A DNA stretch of 64,000 nt from Formicarius rufipectus (lineage: Eukaryota > Chordata > Aves > Passeriformes > Formicariidae): NCBI GenBank assembly GCA_013399695.1, contig VXAU01006140.1, positions 62,198-126,197 on the forward strand, given 5' to 3'. This document shows, piece by piece, positions 12,975 to 25,016 of the stretch (the first letter of the stretch is position 1; each line of letters begins with the position of its first letter). A model generated the notes under the pieces. The model did not search any database, was not told the DNA's origin, and saw only the letters and a program-made list of their open reading frames with translations. Both the position numbers and the translations under genes were made by a program.

Positions 12975-13500
12975 TTTTGGATGGCTCAGTTGGGTTCATG
13001 GCGACCTGGGGGAAACGCTGCACTGTGGCTGCCAGGAGGAGCACTGGGTGCTGTGGTCTCAGCTCTGCAGGGCACCAGTGCAGCTTCACACGTGGGCCTG
13101 GGAGCCCCTGTGTGCCAGAGCAGGGCCACTCCAGGGGCTGCCACTCCAGCCCGAGCTAGCCTGTGCTCTGAGCGCTCTGGGCGTGGGTTTCTCCTCAGTG
13201 ACTCCTCGGCAGCAGCTGTGGGGAACCAGCAGCTGAGGTTCCCGGGGGTGTGTGGGGGCAGCTGGAACCGGGCTGTGGGTTTGCATCCCGAGCTTTGCAG
13301 TTGCTGTCTGACCCTGCAAAGGCCTTTCCTCTCTCTCTGCAGAAGGCAGCAGGAACAAGCAGTGCAGCACCCGATCCCTCTGCCTCGCAACCTTTCCCTT
13401 TCGTTCTGAGCCCGCAGTGGGTGCTGCTGTGTCCTCTGTGGCAAGTGCAGTGACAAAGAGGCTTTGCCATGGCCACAGTGGCACTTCACACTTTTCAAAC
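12975..13500. other. GC-rich patch with overlapping spurious frames
   Basis: This interval is clearly more GC-rich than its surroundings, and long frames are open in several frames on both strands at once, up to 172 codons. That is expected from stop-poor GC-rich DNA rather than from a gene. A good-looking 3' splice acceptor (pyrimidine tract then ctgcag) ends at about 13342, but the frame after it closes within about 40 codons and resembles nothing I know. It could be an exon of an unidentified transcript; I see no positive evidence. Confidence 0.4.
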
Positions 13501-14049
13501 GCAAGTATGGTCTTTCCCAGACATCAATGACTGCAGGCAGAGGGGCAGCCAGGTAGCTCTCACACTCACAAGTACCTTGAACAGTGAGTTGCTGTAAGCC
13601 AGCTCTGTACTGCCCAGGCTTACTCCCACCTCAGGGAGCATCCTAGCAGGACATCAAGGCAACACTTCCCCTCCTTGCTGCAGTTAAAGAACTGCAACCA
13701 TACTCTAAATTTCTTTCTTAGATCTCTTTTGCCCAAATGAGGGTGTTTTTACTAGCTGACAGGAAGTTTTTACTAATTGACACCAAAGCACTAGATTTGG
13801 AGCCTCGTGGCAATAGGTAAAATATAGAGTAATTGTATTGATTTCATTGCATTTTCCCAGAGGATGATGCAAATCAGAGTTAAACCACAGAAATTAAGAG
13901 TTCAGCATGGGTGTTATCCAGTCTTTTGAAATTAAGCTGAGCAAGTCCCAGATGAGATACACAGTGGTGTACCTGGTTCTGCAGTAGAAGCAAATGCAAA
14001 GCCAGCTATAACCCTACCTTCCACAAAGCTCATGCTCATTGTATATGAT
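13501..14049. other. Non-coding unique DNA
   Basis: No gene or repeat is recognised. AT content rises again, with several aatt words around 13740-13900. Confidence 0.55.
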
Positions 14050-14190
14050 CTAATGATTATAGCAGGATCTAGGTAACAGGATTTCTGAGTTTCTCACTCT
14101 GCTGTGCCACTGCTTTATTACACAGTCCACACTATTTTCCTATTCTTTTTCTCAGTTAATATACTTGTGAAATAATACTGTGCTTCATGT
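14050..14190 (+). repeat. Possible MIR-like remnant
   Basis: The order of words fits a strongly diverged MIR: ataatgattatagcaggatct, a tctgctgtgccactg block, a tctcagttaatat block and a final tgtgaaataatactg. The similarity is spread over the expected length but is weak, so this is a tentative call. Confidence 0.45.
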
Positions 14191-17100
14191 TAGATTTTAC
14201 TTTCAAAATGTAAACCATGTCCATGTGCCACAGTACAGCTACTTTGCCTGAGATAAGAGGCCAGAGTAGAAGCTTACCACTGCCTATCTGTGTGTGAGGT
14301 GAGCTGGGGGGATCTGGGGGTCAGAGCTGTTGAACTTCTGTACCTCAGGCTGAAGCACACCAGAGAGGGAGGTCAGGGATTTTGTGCACCGAACTTGGAA
14401 GTACATGCACAGGAGGAAGCAGGGGAGTAGGCAGCACCATTGTCAGCACTGCCAGGGACAGGACCTGGTGCCACCCGAGCAGAATGTTCAGCTGATGTTG
14501 AAAGTCACGGAGAAGAATGTTTGTCCTGGCTGGTTCTGGCAAGAGAGGACACGGTGGGTAGCCCAGCTTTGGGAGTTTAACTGATTTGTTCTGAGTCTCC
14601 TCTTTGGCTTTGGACTTTGCATGGTCACGGGGTGGATGTGTGGCATAGCTGATGGAGGACTGTACCCTCAGCACAGGCAAAGAACGAACACACAATCAGG
14701 AGAACCCAAAAGAACAGCCCCGGGATGTGCCCTGGTGTCAGAGCCAGGCTGACTGTGGTAGGGACACCCTGCAAAGCCCTGCTCTGGGTGGGAATCTCAG
14801 TTAGTGAACCTCCTCAGGCAGGCGTGCACCTCGCTCTGGCAGCACTGCTGGGATCTGCTGCTGATCCAGACTGCCAGGAAAGCTGCACTGGAAGGGACAG
14901 GAAACTGCCAAAGTCAGGGCTTTTACTTTTTAGGTAGTCTGATTTTTAACTATGTAAATGCACATGATTATATTCTGATGAGCCGAACACTGTGGGTATG
15001 GAACAAACACTGGAATTCCTTTCCAAAATAAACCCAACACAGACAGAAATGAGAGGTGTGATCTTCCTTCTGCAGTTTTCATACTGCATCAGCATTTTAC
15101 ACTCCGTGTGTGTGCACACATGAGAGTGCCACTGCAAGTGCAGAAAAACACGTGGAAACTTGAATGGGGGCAAGTGCCTGTCCATGAGAACATGTGCAAG
15201 AGGTTTTTTGTGTGTGAGAGAGAGAGAGGACATATGCATGTCTACAAACTTTTGTTTATGTGGGAGTATATACGTGTGGGAACATGTGCATGTATGTAAT
15301 TTTGTGCTTGTGTGGGAGAGAGGAAGAGAAAGCATGGTAAAGTTATTTGAACCTGTTTGAAGGTCGGGTCTCCCCAAGGTTATCTGCTTTTTTTCCCTTG
15401 AATCTGTAAAGTAATGGTATTCACACTCACTACTTGAGAAGTGTTTCTTTTTATAGCTCTTCCAGATGACAAATAATGCCTGTTTTTGAAGTCCTTTTTA
15501 AGTCATTGTTCCCTGGACGCAGATACCATGTTTGGGTGCAGGAGGGGAGCAGAGCACAGAGCTATTTCCCCTTTCTGTCTGCAGGGAGCTTTACTGGGAC
15601 TAGTGAAATTCCAGCCAGGATCATCCAAGGGGCTGCAAACTCACAGCATATGAGCTAATAGGACACCCTCTCCTTCAAGCCCCGTGACACAGGGAGAGAG
15701 AAGCAGACACCCACCACAGACCACTGCAAGCTGTGCAGGTCTGAAGCATGGAGGGTGTAAAATCCACCTGAAATCAGTGGTGGATTTCCTGGAGGAAGCA
15801 CCCCCAAGTTGGCCCACTGAGAATAAGCAAAATTCAGACTTGGTGAGTGGGCAGGTGTCTGGATTAGAGCCACCACTTGTTGGGGGCTTGAGTTGATTAA
15901 ATTTTGCCCATTCAAATATTTTTGGCACTGTTGCCCTCTGTGGGCAGTATTGATGTGAGGGCAGCACACACAGAGTTCCCTCAGAGTCCCAGAGAGGTGC
16001 AAGTACCCTGATTGCCAGGAGGGTTCCTAGCCACTGGTACAGTGCTGCAGGCACCTTCTCTCACCATAGAGACAACCATTGCTCTTTCAAAACTATCCCA
16101 CTTTTCCCTGCCTTCTCCTCATCCTAAGTGTTTTGGCTGTTGTCTCTCTGGTAGCAGCAATGGCCTTTGTGTGCCCAGAAGCTGTTCAGTGCAGTGTGAA
16201 CACGGCAATGAAGCAGGAAACAGGATTTAGTGCTTTGTCCAGGGATGCACAACTCGTGCATACGACAGAGCACTCCCATTCCTCGCTGCTGAGGTGGAGA
16301 TTTTGAGTGCTCATCGCCAATGGACAGTGGGCTCATCCCCTTCTCTGGAATCTGGCCACTCTCCTCCCTGCAGAGGGGATGACTGAGCTTTTTCTCCTGG
16401 TCACATCCCAAGGTGTGCTGGAAGATCAGTGTGCCCACTGGCTATGACAGGAATTTTCTGGTATATAAACCAAAGGCATCTCTCAGGATTTGGGCCAGAG
16501 GGAATTGCAGATACCCGTGAAGGTGTTCAGCTTCATATTGGAAAAAGCGCAGGGGAAATGGCTTGTGAGGAAAATAGTGAGCACATTGGAAACATGAGGG
16601 ACAGAAAGGGGACAGAAAGATTCAAGAAGTAATCCAGGAGAGGACAAGCAGAAAGCTTGGTTGAATGGATAAACGGTCTGTGAGCAGGAAACGATATCTG
16701 ACTTAATGTCTTAGTCAGACAGAAAAATTAGATAGTGTAAACTGATCCTTCCTGCAAGGGGTGCTGAACTTTTTTGGTGACTTTAGAAGGCCATGTTTAC
16801 AGTAACTCCAGCTCGTGACCAGGCTATAAAGGCAGCTCTTTGGGCAGGGAGGAAGGAGCGTTTCATTAACACACACACCTGCCTCCATGGGCAACCTGGC
16901 CTTGCACTTACTGGGCTTTTTTTATTATAAGATTGCACTTTGCTTTTTAACATAGAAACATAAAATATGCATGCATATGGCTTATCAAAGATGATAACAT
17001 TCACAGGTAAGGGAACATAAGTCCACTTTATAGCAATAAATTATCTTCCCCACCCTTCTGGACTGATTAGCAGCTGTGTCTCACCTAAGCATTCTAGAGT

Positions 17101-19354
17101 TTTCCTTTGAATTTTTCATCTGAATTGTTTTCTCCATTTTAGCTGCACTCACGGAGGGTGTTTTTCTTAAAGTGCCAACAGGGATTTCTGACCGTTGTTC
17201 CCACTGAAATTTCCCCCTGAAATGACAGTCAGTTTTGAGATGCTCACTCCGAGTGTTGATTATCACAGAGTTTACTTTCAATAACAAGAGGCAAAGTTTG
17301 CACTAGATTTCCTTTCACCTACAGCAAGTTACCCCAGTTTGCTCTGGTTTGCACATTCATTGACTAAGTGCTTTAAGTCTTAGTAACACTGAGGTTTAGA
17401 GCTCTTCAACTAAAGTCAGGATTTTAAACCCAGGATTCTAAAAACTGGTGCAAATCTGCTGGGCAGTTTGATCTGTACCATTATTTAACCTGGTTTAACA
17501 TTATAAACCATTGAAACAGGTAAACTGTTTCAGTTCACAGAAAGGCAGTGTCTCCAATAGCACCAAACCAAATTTATTAGTATTAAGGTATGATTCAAGT
17601 CAAACCTCAGTTTAATAGGTAACCAGTAAAGTTGCTACAGTAATTATCAGTGCAGGTCCAGAGTAAAATTTGCCTGGTTGAACCATGTTGGCATTCATGT
17701 TGGTGCAGGCAAATATATTTTACTTGACCATTTTAACTGCTCAGGAGTATGGTCAGGTCCTGCACCTCATCTGGGGAGAAGAGAGCAATAAACTGTAATA
17801 ATACAGCCACTTGAGATATCTGTACGTTCCCTGAGTGTACTGGCAATCTCCAGACTTTTTCTACATGTTTTCATGCCATAACTACCTACCTTTTCATGTA
17901 CATGAACCACTTGTGGACACTCCTGAATGGTCCCAGAGAGAAACAGTTTAATAACAGAGGAAAGGTGTAGTTTGCATGGAACCAAAACTCATAGTTTCCC
18001 CCTAAATCCACTGAAGGGATTAACTGAGTTTGTGAATCATGATCCAGATCTTAGGAATGTGAGATACACCCCCGAAAGCAGCTGGTTCAACAGTTACTCA
18101 AAACTCTTTGATACCACTTGGGATCTTTCCAGTCCTTCTGGTTAAACAAGCGCTCAGCTACTCCTCTCCTCTGTGGCTGCCATGTGCATCAGAGTCAAGT
18201 GACTTAGAAAGAGGTCAGACACTTCCCACCTTAAGTCTCCTGACTTTGGCTCTATAAATGGTCCAGTCTTTTTACATCCAAGGGCTATTCCCTGGTGCCT
18301 TTGGTCAAGTTTGGTATAAATTCAACTTGAGCACCTTCCCTGATGCCTGAATTGGAGCGAGGGCTTTGGGCCTGGGCCTAAGCCCATGTGTGAGGTGTTT
18401 GTAGTAGTGGATCCAGCACGTGGAAGGAGTAAGACTGAGCCGGGCTGACCTGGGACTCTGCTTTCCCTTTCTCCTAGGACTTCATAGGGAAGCAGGTCCT
18501 TGGCTGTGCTGGGTGTCTGCTGCTCAGAACAGGCTCTGCAAACACGCACAGCGGTGCAGTGACCTTTGTATTTCCATAGGTGTCTCAGGTACAGCATGTT
18601 TGTGCTGTTGGAGCAGGAAGGAGAGCTACCTGGAGCCAGAGCAAAGCAGAGGCAAGGGAAGTCTGCCCACATCTGAGTACCCTGGGAGAGCACTGAGGTG
18701 GCTGCTCTCTACATGGCATTCCTGGTGGAGCTGGGACTGGTGACATGGAGCTCACAAAGCACCTGGTAGTTCCAAACACCAGTCAGCCTCGGATCCAGTG
18801 CTGTTCTCTCTGCTTCCATGTTTCCTGCTGCTGTCAGAGGTGTCTTTCACAAGGAAATTGAGTTTTTAGTGCCAATAGAACTGGTTTCCACTACCAGATC
18901 TGGGTGACAGAAATGTGTGGCAAAGTAAGAAGTGGGTCTGGGAGCTGAGAGTGGGAGAGTGGGACATGAGCTTTTATGAAGGATCATTTTCTGAAGGTGA
19001 GGAGACTCCGCTGGTGTTGGTATCATACTAGAGGACAAATGTTCCTTCCCTTTGATCTGTAGCCTGCTTCACCCTGTAGGATTTTCACAAGAGGATTTAT
19101 CAGCCTGTACGTTTGTTAAGTTGAAGCCAGAAAGGGAAAATAGTCCCTTCAGTCTTTGGTAGTGGAAATTGCTCTGTGTGGAAACCCAGAACACAATGAG
19201 AAATAAATAAATTGAAACCCAGAGCTGAGAAATAAACAATCCCAGTGGGAATAGTGTGATCACAGGAAAATAAGAACAATAAATTGCCCTTCTCTGAGGT
19301 TTCAGGGCTCTTAAAAAACATCAAATAAGTCTCATAGCTCCTTCTGAATGTGGC
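14191..19354. other. Non-coding unique DNA
   Basis: No supported gene over about 5 kb. Frames such as the 137-codon minus-strand one at 15641-16054 and the 123-codon one at 18322-18693 lack recognisable domains and overlap frames on the other strand. The interval includes the TG-rich tract listed at 15095-15320. Confidence 0.55.
15095..15320. repeat. Degenerate TG/GA-rich tract
   Basis: Interrupted runs of gtgtgtg, gagagagaga, acatgtgcatgtatgt and tgtgtggg occur across about 220 bases, suggesting an old expanded and decayed microsatellite. The spurious frames on both strands here are His-, Cys- and Ser-rich for the same reason. Confidence 0.5.
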
Positions 19355-19425
19355 AGTGATCTTTTCCCCTATTTCACAGAGAAGGATGCTGAGCTGCAGA
19401 GTGACAAAACAGTGGAAGCACCAGT
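19355..19425 (-). repeat. Possible MIR-like remnant, reverse orientation
   Basis: The words cccctatttcacagagaagg and ctgagctgcagagtgac match the reverse complement of the MIR segment that reads cctcagtttcctcatctgtaaaat on its sense strand. The fragment is short and diverged. Confidence 0.45.
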
Positions 19426-20944
19426 TGTGGTGTTCAGCACACATGTACACTGCACAGTGCAGTGCCTCTTAGAGACACCTGAGCTCCCTTGATATCAGAA
19501 GAGTACAGCTCTATTAGTACAGTGATCTGGCTGGGATAATTTTCCACTGCTTGCTGTACTTATTCAGCAGCAGCTTGGGTCTCTGTAACCAGCATTGTCC
19601 TGTGCAGTGGCGTCATACTTTGTAATCTGATTCATATATTCCCAGGACCAGTGGGATTTGCTCTCTGACCTCCTTCATATCATGAACTGAAGAGTAAGCC
19701 CCAGCCCGTGTTGTGGTTTGGGCAAATGAACCCAGGTGGGGCTTGGCAGTATTTTTCATCTCTTCAATTTTAGGTTCTAGATTAATTTTTCTAGAGAGAA
19801 TATTCCAGACTCATTCTCTCATCCAGCTCCAGACTGATGCTTTTTGGCTTTGCCAGGCTACGTAACCCCAAACATGTTCTGTTTTGCATGAGAGTTAGGA
19901 ATCTGAGGAAGAGCAACAAGAGTGGCCATGACCTGGAGGCAGAGGGAGGGGAGTCCTCCTGTCCCTTGGGCCCCTGGGGGTCACTGCGACTGCAGAGAAC
20001 TGGGCTGGGGGCTGCATGAACCAGGCAGCAAGGAAATCACACCTTGAAGGTGATGTTGCCAAAAGGCAGGTCTGGTCTGGACTTCATGTGTGCATGAAGG
20101 GCACTGTCCTCAACCAGGTTACAGAGTCTTCCTCTTTCTGAAGTGCAGGTTTTGCTGTTGAGGCAAGCAAGTGGTTGCAGGAGGCGTCTGTAAGCTCCTC
20201 AGAGGGCAGTGGTTTGTAAGCAAACTAGCCATAAATACATCAGCCAATGGATTAGTAAGTGGTGTGGGTGGGTGTAGGACATGTGCATACATATACATAC
20301 AGACATGCATGCACACGCACTTCTGTCTCTGCCAAGCTTATGCTAAGTGGTATCGTTGAAACAAACTGCCAGGAGAGTTTAGGATCTTTGGGTGAAAGTG
20401 TATATGTTTGAAAATATGGCAATAACAACATATCCTTTGAACAGCCATTGTGTAGATACCGTTGCATTGCAGAGCCTCACCAAAGAGTGGCTTGGATCAA
20501 TCTGCCCACCCAGTCTGGTGAAACAAGTCTGCAAACGGCATTTGTTGGGGAGCTGGTGGTAATTACATTGCAGCTGAAGGTCTCTTGAAGACTTGAAGAC
20601 TCCAGGCAAAACTCAAAAGTCTGAAGCATATTACTTATCATCACTGCTGCAAAGCCCCTTTCACTATGGGCTGGTTTCACACTGCTCTGGAAAGGGGGAA
20701 GGAGGCAAATTTTGAGACACTGAGGGATAAAGCTGACTGAAAATCAGTCTTTTAGCCTTTCTTGTTACTTGGGAGCAGTACCTTCCATTTTTTAACACAA
20801 ATTACAGAGAAATGCTGTTCACATAGAAAAAAAAATCACAGATTTCAAAGGGAGAGGAAGATCCTGTGCGTGCTAGGGAAGAGCAGCATGCAAAGATGTG
20901 ATGCAGAGATACAATATTTAAAGAGAAGAGTAGTGAGCGTCTAT
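19426..20944. other. Non-coding unique DNA
   Basis: No supported gene. A short CA/TG-rich patch with acatacatatacatacag lies near 20278-20320. Confidence 0.55.
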
Positions 20945-21011
20945 GGGCTTGATCCAAATGCCTACTCAAACTGATTAGAGTCCTTCCCCAGACTTCAATG
21001 GGATCAGGCCC
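20945..21011. mobile_element. Palindromic non-autonomous element (MITE-like)
   Basis: The ends are an imperfect inverted repeat: gggcttgatcc at 20945-20955 and ggatcaggccc at 21001-21011, with one mismatch in eleven. The interior contains gacttcaatggg just before the right end. This matches a short foldback family abundant in turtles and crocodilians, where the two halves also mirror each other. At 67 bp the copy is shortened. The exact family name is unknown to me, and the call rests on the terminal inverted repeats plus the remembered pattern. Confidence 0.65.
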
Positions 21012-22319
21012 TTGATATTTCATAAACACAGATATATATTTAAAATTATTTAAGAAAGTTAAGATGATAGCGAGATTGTCAACTTCCAGCAGTGGTGGTT
21101 AGATAGTGTAACACCATCCTCCTAAGAGATGCTACATCAAGATGATCAGGGAATTATGTGCATAAAATAAATCCTCGGGCTTCAAGATAAGAACATACTG
21201 CAGTTTCTTGCCATATGGTTCAGACTAAAATTTCTTGCTAGCCCAGCTCAGATTCTCTTCCTTCTCCTTCCTGATACGTTCCAGCTGAGCTCAGCTATTC
21301 CTGGGCTGGTTCTAAGCATATTAAGGAAAATGTGTGTAGTTACTTTCCTTCATCTGAGCCACACAGGCAGAGCCTCGTGCTGCTGTTACACTCTGATGGC
21401 ATCCTGGGCCCCTGTCAGTGCCTCCATGGGCAGTCAGGAGCAGACAGGGACTCAGTCCACTCTCAGGGGGGACTTTGGCCACAGCTGAGCCTCAACCTGA
21501 CTGTGCTCACACTGGAGTCATTCAGAGCTTTGCTGTGTGGGAGATTTAATGTTGACTTCAGCAGGGAGCAGAACACTGGAAAAATCTCACAGGAAATAGC
21601 TGGTTAGAGAAAAGTAGTAGTTTTAGGCCAAAGTGAAGAGGAATCTTCTCATTCAGTTGGGATGGACAACTTTGATCAATTTTTTTGCAGTGGCCAGTGC
21701 AATGTGTCTGTATTTAACACGAGTGAGGGAGAATGAGGCAAGGGCGGGGGTGCTGGAAGAGAAAGAGAAAGCAGTTAATTTGACTGAATAAAGATAAAAG
21801 AATGCAAGCACCACCGAGTTTGCTGTTTATCTGGACATTGTGTAATGGTGCGGAATCAGATGTGGCACTCTGGCTTTGGAACAGAAATGCCCAGGGAGAA
21901 ATCCAGCCTTACTGCTACTGATCAGCAGAGTTTTTGAGAAGGGACTTCCTGATCCCTGCTCCTCCCCACAAGGTATCCCCTTTGCAAGCAAATTCGTGGC
22001 ACTATGAGTTTCTCAAATAAGAAAAATTTTCCTTTGATCTGAGGAATTAATTTGTTTTCACCCCACTGCAGGGCAAAAAAGGGCAGGGGATTGCCAGGGT
22101 GCCTGCACACAAACTGTCACTTCAGGGGAGAGTATGGCTCTTTGGGAGGGGAGAGAGCACTGCCAGTCCAAAAAGACATTGTGAATTTACCCAAAGTTAA
22201 CCTAATCCTTTTTGTGTGGGATGGAGGTGTTTAATTTAGAAACAAAGGAGGGAAGAGAACGCTGCAGAGGTTGTAAGGAAGAGCAAAGCCCTGGGATTGC
22301 AGAAGGTCTGTGAGGTCCC
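21012..22319. other. Non-coding unique DNA
   Basis: No supported gene. The segment 21655-21850 has a ctttgatc word (21670-21677; TCF/LEF-type core), a ttaatttgactgaataaagataa stretch with a GATA core, and low repeat content. It may be regulatory, but that is only an inference. Confidence 0.5.
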
Positions 22320-22475
22320 ACCAGGTCTGGATTGATTAGTATTCAGTATTTATAATATCTCCATAATGGTAAAACAAAAGAAAACAAGCCCAGAGAATGC
22401 ATTTTTAATCATCAATCATTGCTCTTTGTTTGTCATGAATGAGCGGCGAGGGGAAATAGTCTCCCATAATCACCT
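22320..22475. promoter_or_regulatory. Candidate conserved enhancer-like element
   Basis: A motif-dense AT-rich block: gattgattagtattc, then cataatggtaaaac, then ttaatcatcaatcatt at 22405-22420 (composite PBX/HOX-like), followed at once by ctttgtt at 22424-22430 (SOX/TCF-like) and cccataatca. No frame is coding. This texture is typical of developmental enhancers, but conservation is untested and the call is an inference. Confidence 0.35.
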
Positions 22476-23247
22476 CCCTTCACATCTCCTGCCACACAGG
22501 CCTTGCTGGGTGTGCTAAAAGGGAAATAAATAAACAAGCAGCAGATCTCAAAATAAATCCCAGAGACATGGGTGCTACGTGGGTTATCAGACCTGCACAC
22601 AGGGGTCTTGTTGGAGGAACAAAGTGGGGGAAGGACATTTGCAAGTCAGGAGACAGAGACAAAGAGAAAGCACGGGTAGGGTATTAAATGCAAGAAAAAA
22701 GGAGGATTTGAGTTACAGAGGGGCATCAGGTGAAGGAGGAAGAAGCTTTTCAGAGAATGATCAGTTGTGAAATAATCAGTGAGAAAAAGCATGTCAGAAC
22801 AGAGACTTCTCAAGGGACACAGGACACTGGGGTGGAAAGCTTGAAAAAGCCACCAAATCCAAAAGAATTTCAGTCTTTTCAGTATCTGAAGATCATGTTA
22901 TTTTAGGATTTCTACATAATTTTTTTTTTCAAGGATAGCATTTGTGCTAGGAAAGAAAAATAAATTGAAAATCCCATAGTTTCTATTAAGATCCCCCAAA
23001 ACCATGTCTTATCAGGAACAGCACTATGCTGAACTTCTCCAGTGGGATCCTTGCTTTGATCTTGCAGCAGTTCTCACAAGGCCTTTATTGTAGTCCCAAA
23101 TGCCTCTTGGGAGGAAGGGAAACATTATAATTCTCCCTTAATAAGTGAGATAACAGGCTGCTGGGAGGGTAAGGCCCAAATTTTCTAAAGCAGGGCTGGT
23201 GACTCCACACCCACTCGGCACGTTTGGCTGAGCGTTCCCAGTGAGAT
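22476..23247. other. Non-coding unique DNA
   Basis: No gene is supported. A T-run lies at about 22920-22930. Nothing else stands out. Confidence 0.55.
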
Positions 23248-23321
23248 GGGAGTCCGGAACCATCAGGGCAGGCTGTGAGGAACAGGGAGCCCAGAGCCAT
23301 CAGGGCAGGCTGTGAGGAATA
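23248..23321. repeat. Two-copy 37-bp tandem duplication
   Basis: Copy one (23248-23284) and copy two (23285-23321) both start with gggag and share ccatcagggcaggctgtgaggaa exactly. They differ only in a few bases in the first third and at the end. The arrangement is head to tail with no spacer. Confidence 0.9.
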
Positions 23322-23344
23322 GACACGCTACATCTGAACCCTAT

Positions 23345-23465
23345 TGAAAAATAATAAAAAGGTAATGACTTTGTCATTACTGGACATGGGTTTGTCTGTC
23401 GGCGAGGGGGGGGAAGGGGAGGTTTTCTGCGTTCAGGCTATAAATAATGTTTCCCATTATGCAGT
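23345..23465. promoter_or_regulatory. Candidate regulatory element with perfect homeodomain palindrome and MEF2-like site
   Basis: A perfect 8-bp inverted repeat, gtaatgac and gtcattac separated by ttt, occupies 23362-23380 and places two TAATGA-type cores face to face. About 60 bases on, ctataaataa at 23438-23447 is a full match to the MEF2 consensus and could also serve as an A/T-rich TATA-like box. A G-run (ggggggggaaggggagg) lies between them. No coding frame is credible. The function is inferred. Confidence 0.35.
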
Positions 23466-24249
23466 TCCCCTGCATTCCTTACAGCCCTTGGTTTGCCTCC
23501 ATCTCAGTTGGCCGGGCTGGGAAGTCCCAGTGCCATCCCACCAGGCTGGCACACACTGCTGGAAAAGGGAGAGGGTCCTGTCCCACTGCCAGCACCGAGC
23601 CAGGCAGAGGTAATGGAGTCACCTCCTCTTGCCCAGGACAGGGGTGACCACAGGGAAGGGGTTCGAGTTCAGAAAGTCCACTGATCAACATGCCCTAATG
23701 GAAGTGTCCCATGGTACACATGGAAGGGTCACTGGTGTGCAGTTCACTCAGCTCGTCACACAGAGAGCAGCTCTTCAAGCAATTGAGACTTGGTTGCAAA
23801 GCCTTACTTAAAAGAAGTTTAAACCATTTATTAAAAGGCCAAACTAAATTGCAGTAACTCTGTCTTTAACCAGATTCAGAGCACTCACAATATTTGCGCC
23901 TTTTAGTTGGAGACACTCAAGATTGCACATCTCAGTTGAGTGGCTGAGGTTTGCTGGGGAGATGTGGATTGTGAGAACTGCTGTGACTTGGGACCCATCA
24001 GGAAAATTGCAGCATTTAAACTAAAGGTGTGTTTTTAAGTCAATGGCCCGAAATGTAGATGCCTACAAGGATATTTTTAAAACTGCCTTTATATAACTAG
24101 CTTGATATAATTAAGAACTGATTTAAGCTCAAACAAAATAACTCCCTCTTGCACCCAAATTGGAGTCTCCACACTAAGAATTGCATCTGTTGAACTAAAT
24201 TAGTCAGAAAATCAGGGCAGCTTTATGCTGTAAACAGACTTAGAGCTGT
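23466..24249. other. Non-coding unique DNA
   Basis: No supported gene. The first part (23480-23700) is GC-richer and carries short spurious frames; the rest is AT-rich. Confidence 0.55.
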
Positions 24250-24350
24250 GGAGGATATTCCAGTTCTGTGTCCGGCTCTGCCACTGATTCACTGTGTCCC
24301 TAGGCAAGACTCTTAAGTTTTCCATCTATAAAGTGTAATAAAATCTATGT
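24250..24350 (+). repeat. MIR-like ancient SINE remnant
   Basis: The sequence reads ccggctctgccactgattc, then actgtgtccctaggcaag, then ttaagttttccatctataaagtg. These are the successive MIR blocks around the tRNA-unrelated core, in the correct order and spacing. It is diverged and truncated at both ends. Confidence 0.75.
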
Positions 24351-24454
24351 AGGTGCCAGGTGATGTAGTGCTTAATTAATTAGTAAATTAATATAATGAA
24401 CTCTAACTTGAAGGTCTGTATCAGCACAAATGAATTGTTAATATAAATTTTTAT

Positions 24455-24650
24455 TATTTATTGCTATTTAGTTGATTATTTTCTAACACAGGCAGGCTAT
24501 TACAAACATACAACTTCACACTTGAATTCCAGTTTTATTATTATTGTTACTTATTTATTATTATTTTATTCTGTATTTATTTATTACCTGTGGTAACCTC
24601 CCTTAGGACTAAGCCCCAAAGCAGTGGATATTACCCAAATGCACAGAATA
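24455..24650 (-). repeat. ATT-rich tract with possible reverse ancient repeat
   Basis: Repeated tta/att words (24535-24590) are followed by tattacctgtggtaacctcccttaggactaagcccc. This is a weak match to the family seen more clearly at 28542-28685, where an (AAT)n 3' tail abuts the reverse-complemented element. The microsatellite part is certain; the link to that family is tentative. Confidence 0.4.
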
Positions 24651-24928
24651 GTGAAGTCTCTGGGAAATTTTGGGACAGAAGTGGGGTTTAATGCAAGATG
24701 TTTCTTGCTAAGTCTTGTGCTTTGAACCTTTCTATAGATTTAAGACAAACAAAACAGATAAGAACAGATTCTGAGTAAATTCTTGTACACACTCATTTAT
24801 AACAGCCAAAAGTCAGCATCAGTAGGCCTTTAGTTTGCTTCACACAGTTTCTATATTTTTACTATATACTTGCATACTGATATCAATTACATATATTTCT
24901 AAACAAAAGGATGAAGTTTCAAAATGCA

Positions 24929-25016
24929 GGGCCTGATCCTCTTCAATATAAATAAGTCTTGCCCCACAGCTGCCAGTGTGAAGCAATGCCTCCTCTGTGC
25001 AGAGGATTTGGGGCAG
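24929..25016. mobile_element. Possible palindromic non-autonomous element
   Basis: The left end gggcctgatcctc (24929-24941) is a good match to the terminus of the foldback family at 20945-21011. A candidate right end, gaggatttggggc at about 25002-25014, is only partly complementary. The interior is diverged, so this may be a half copy. Confidence 0.4.
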
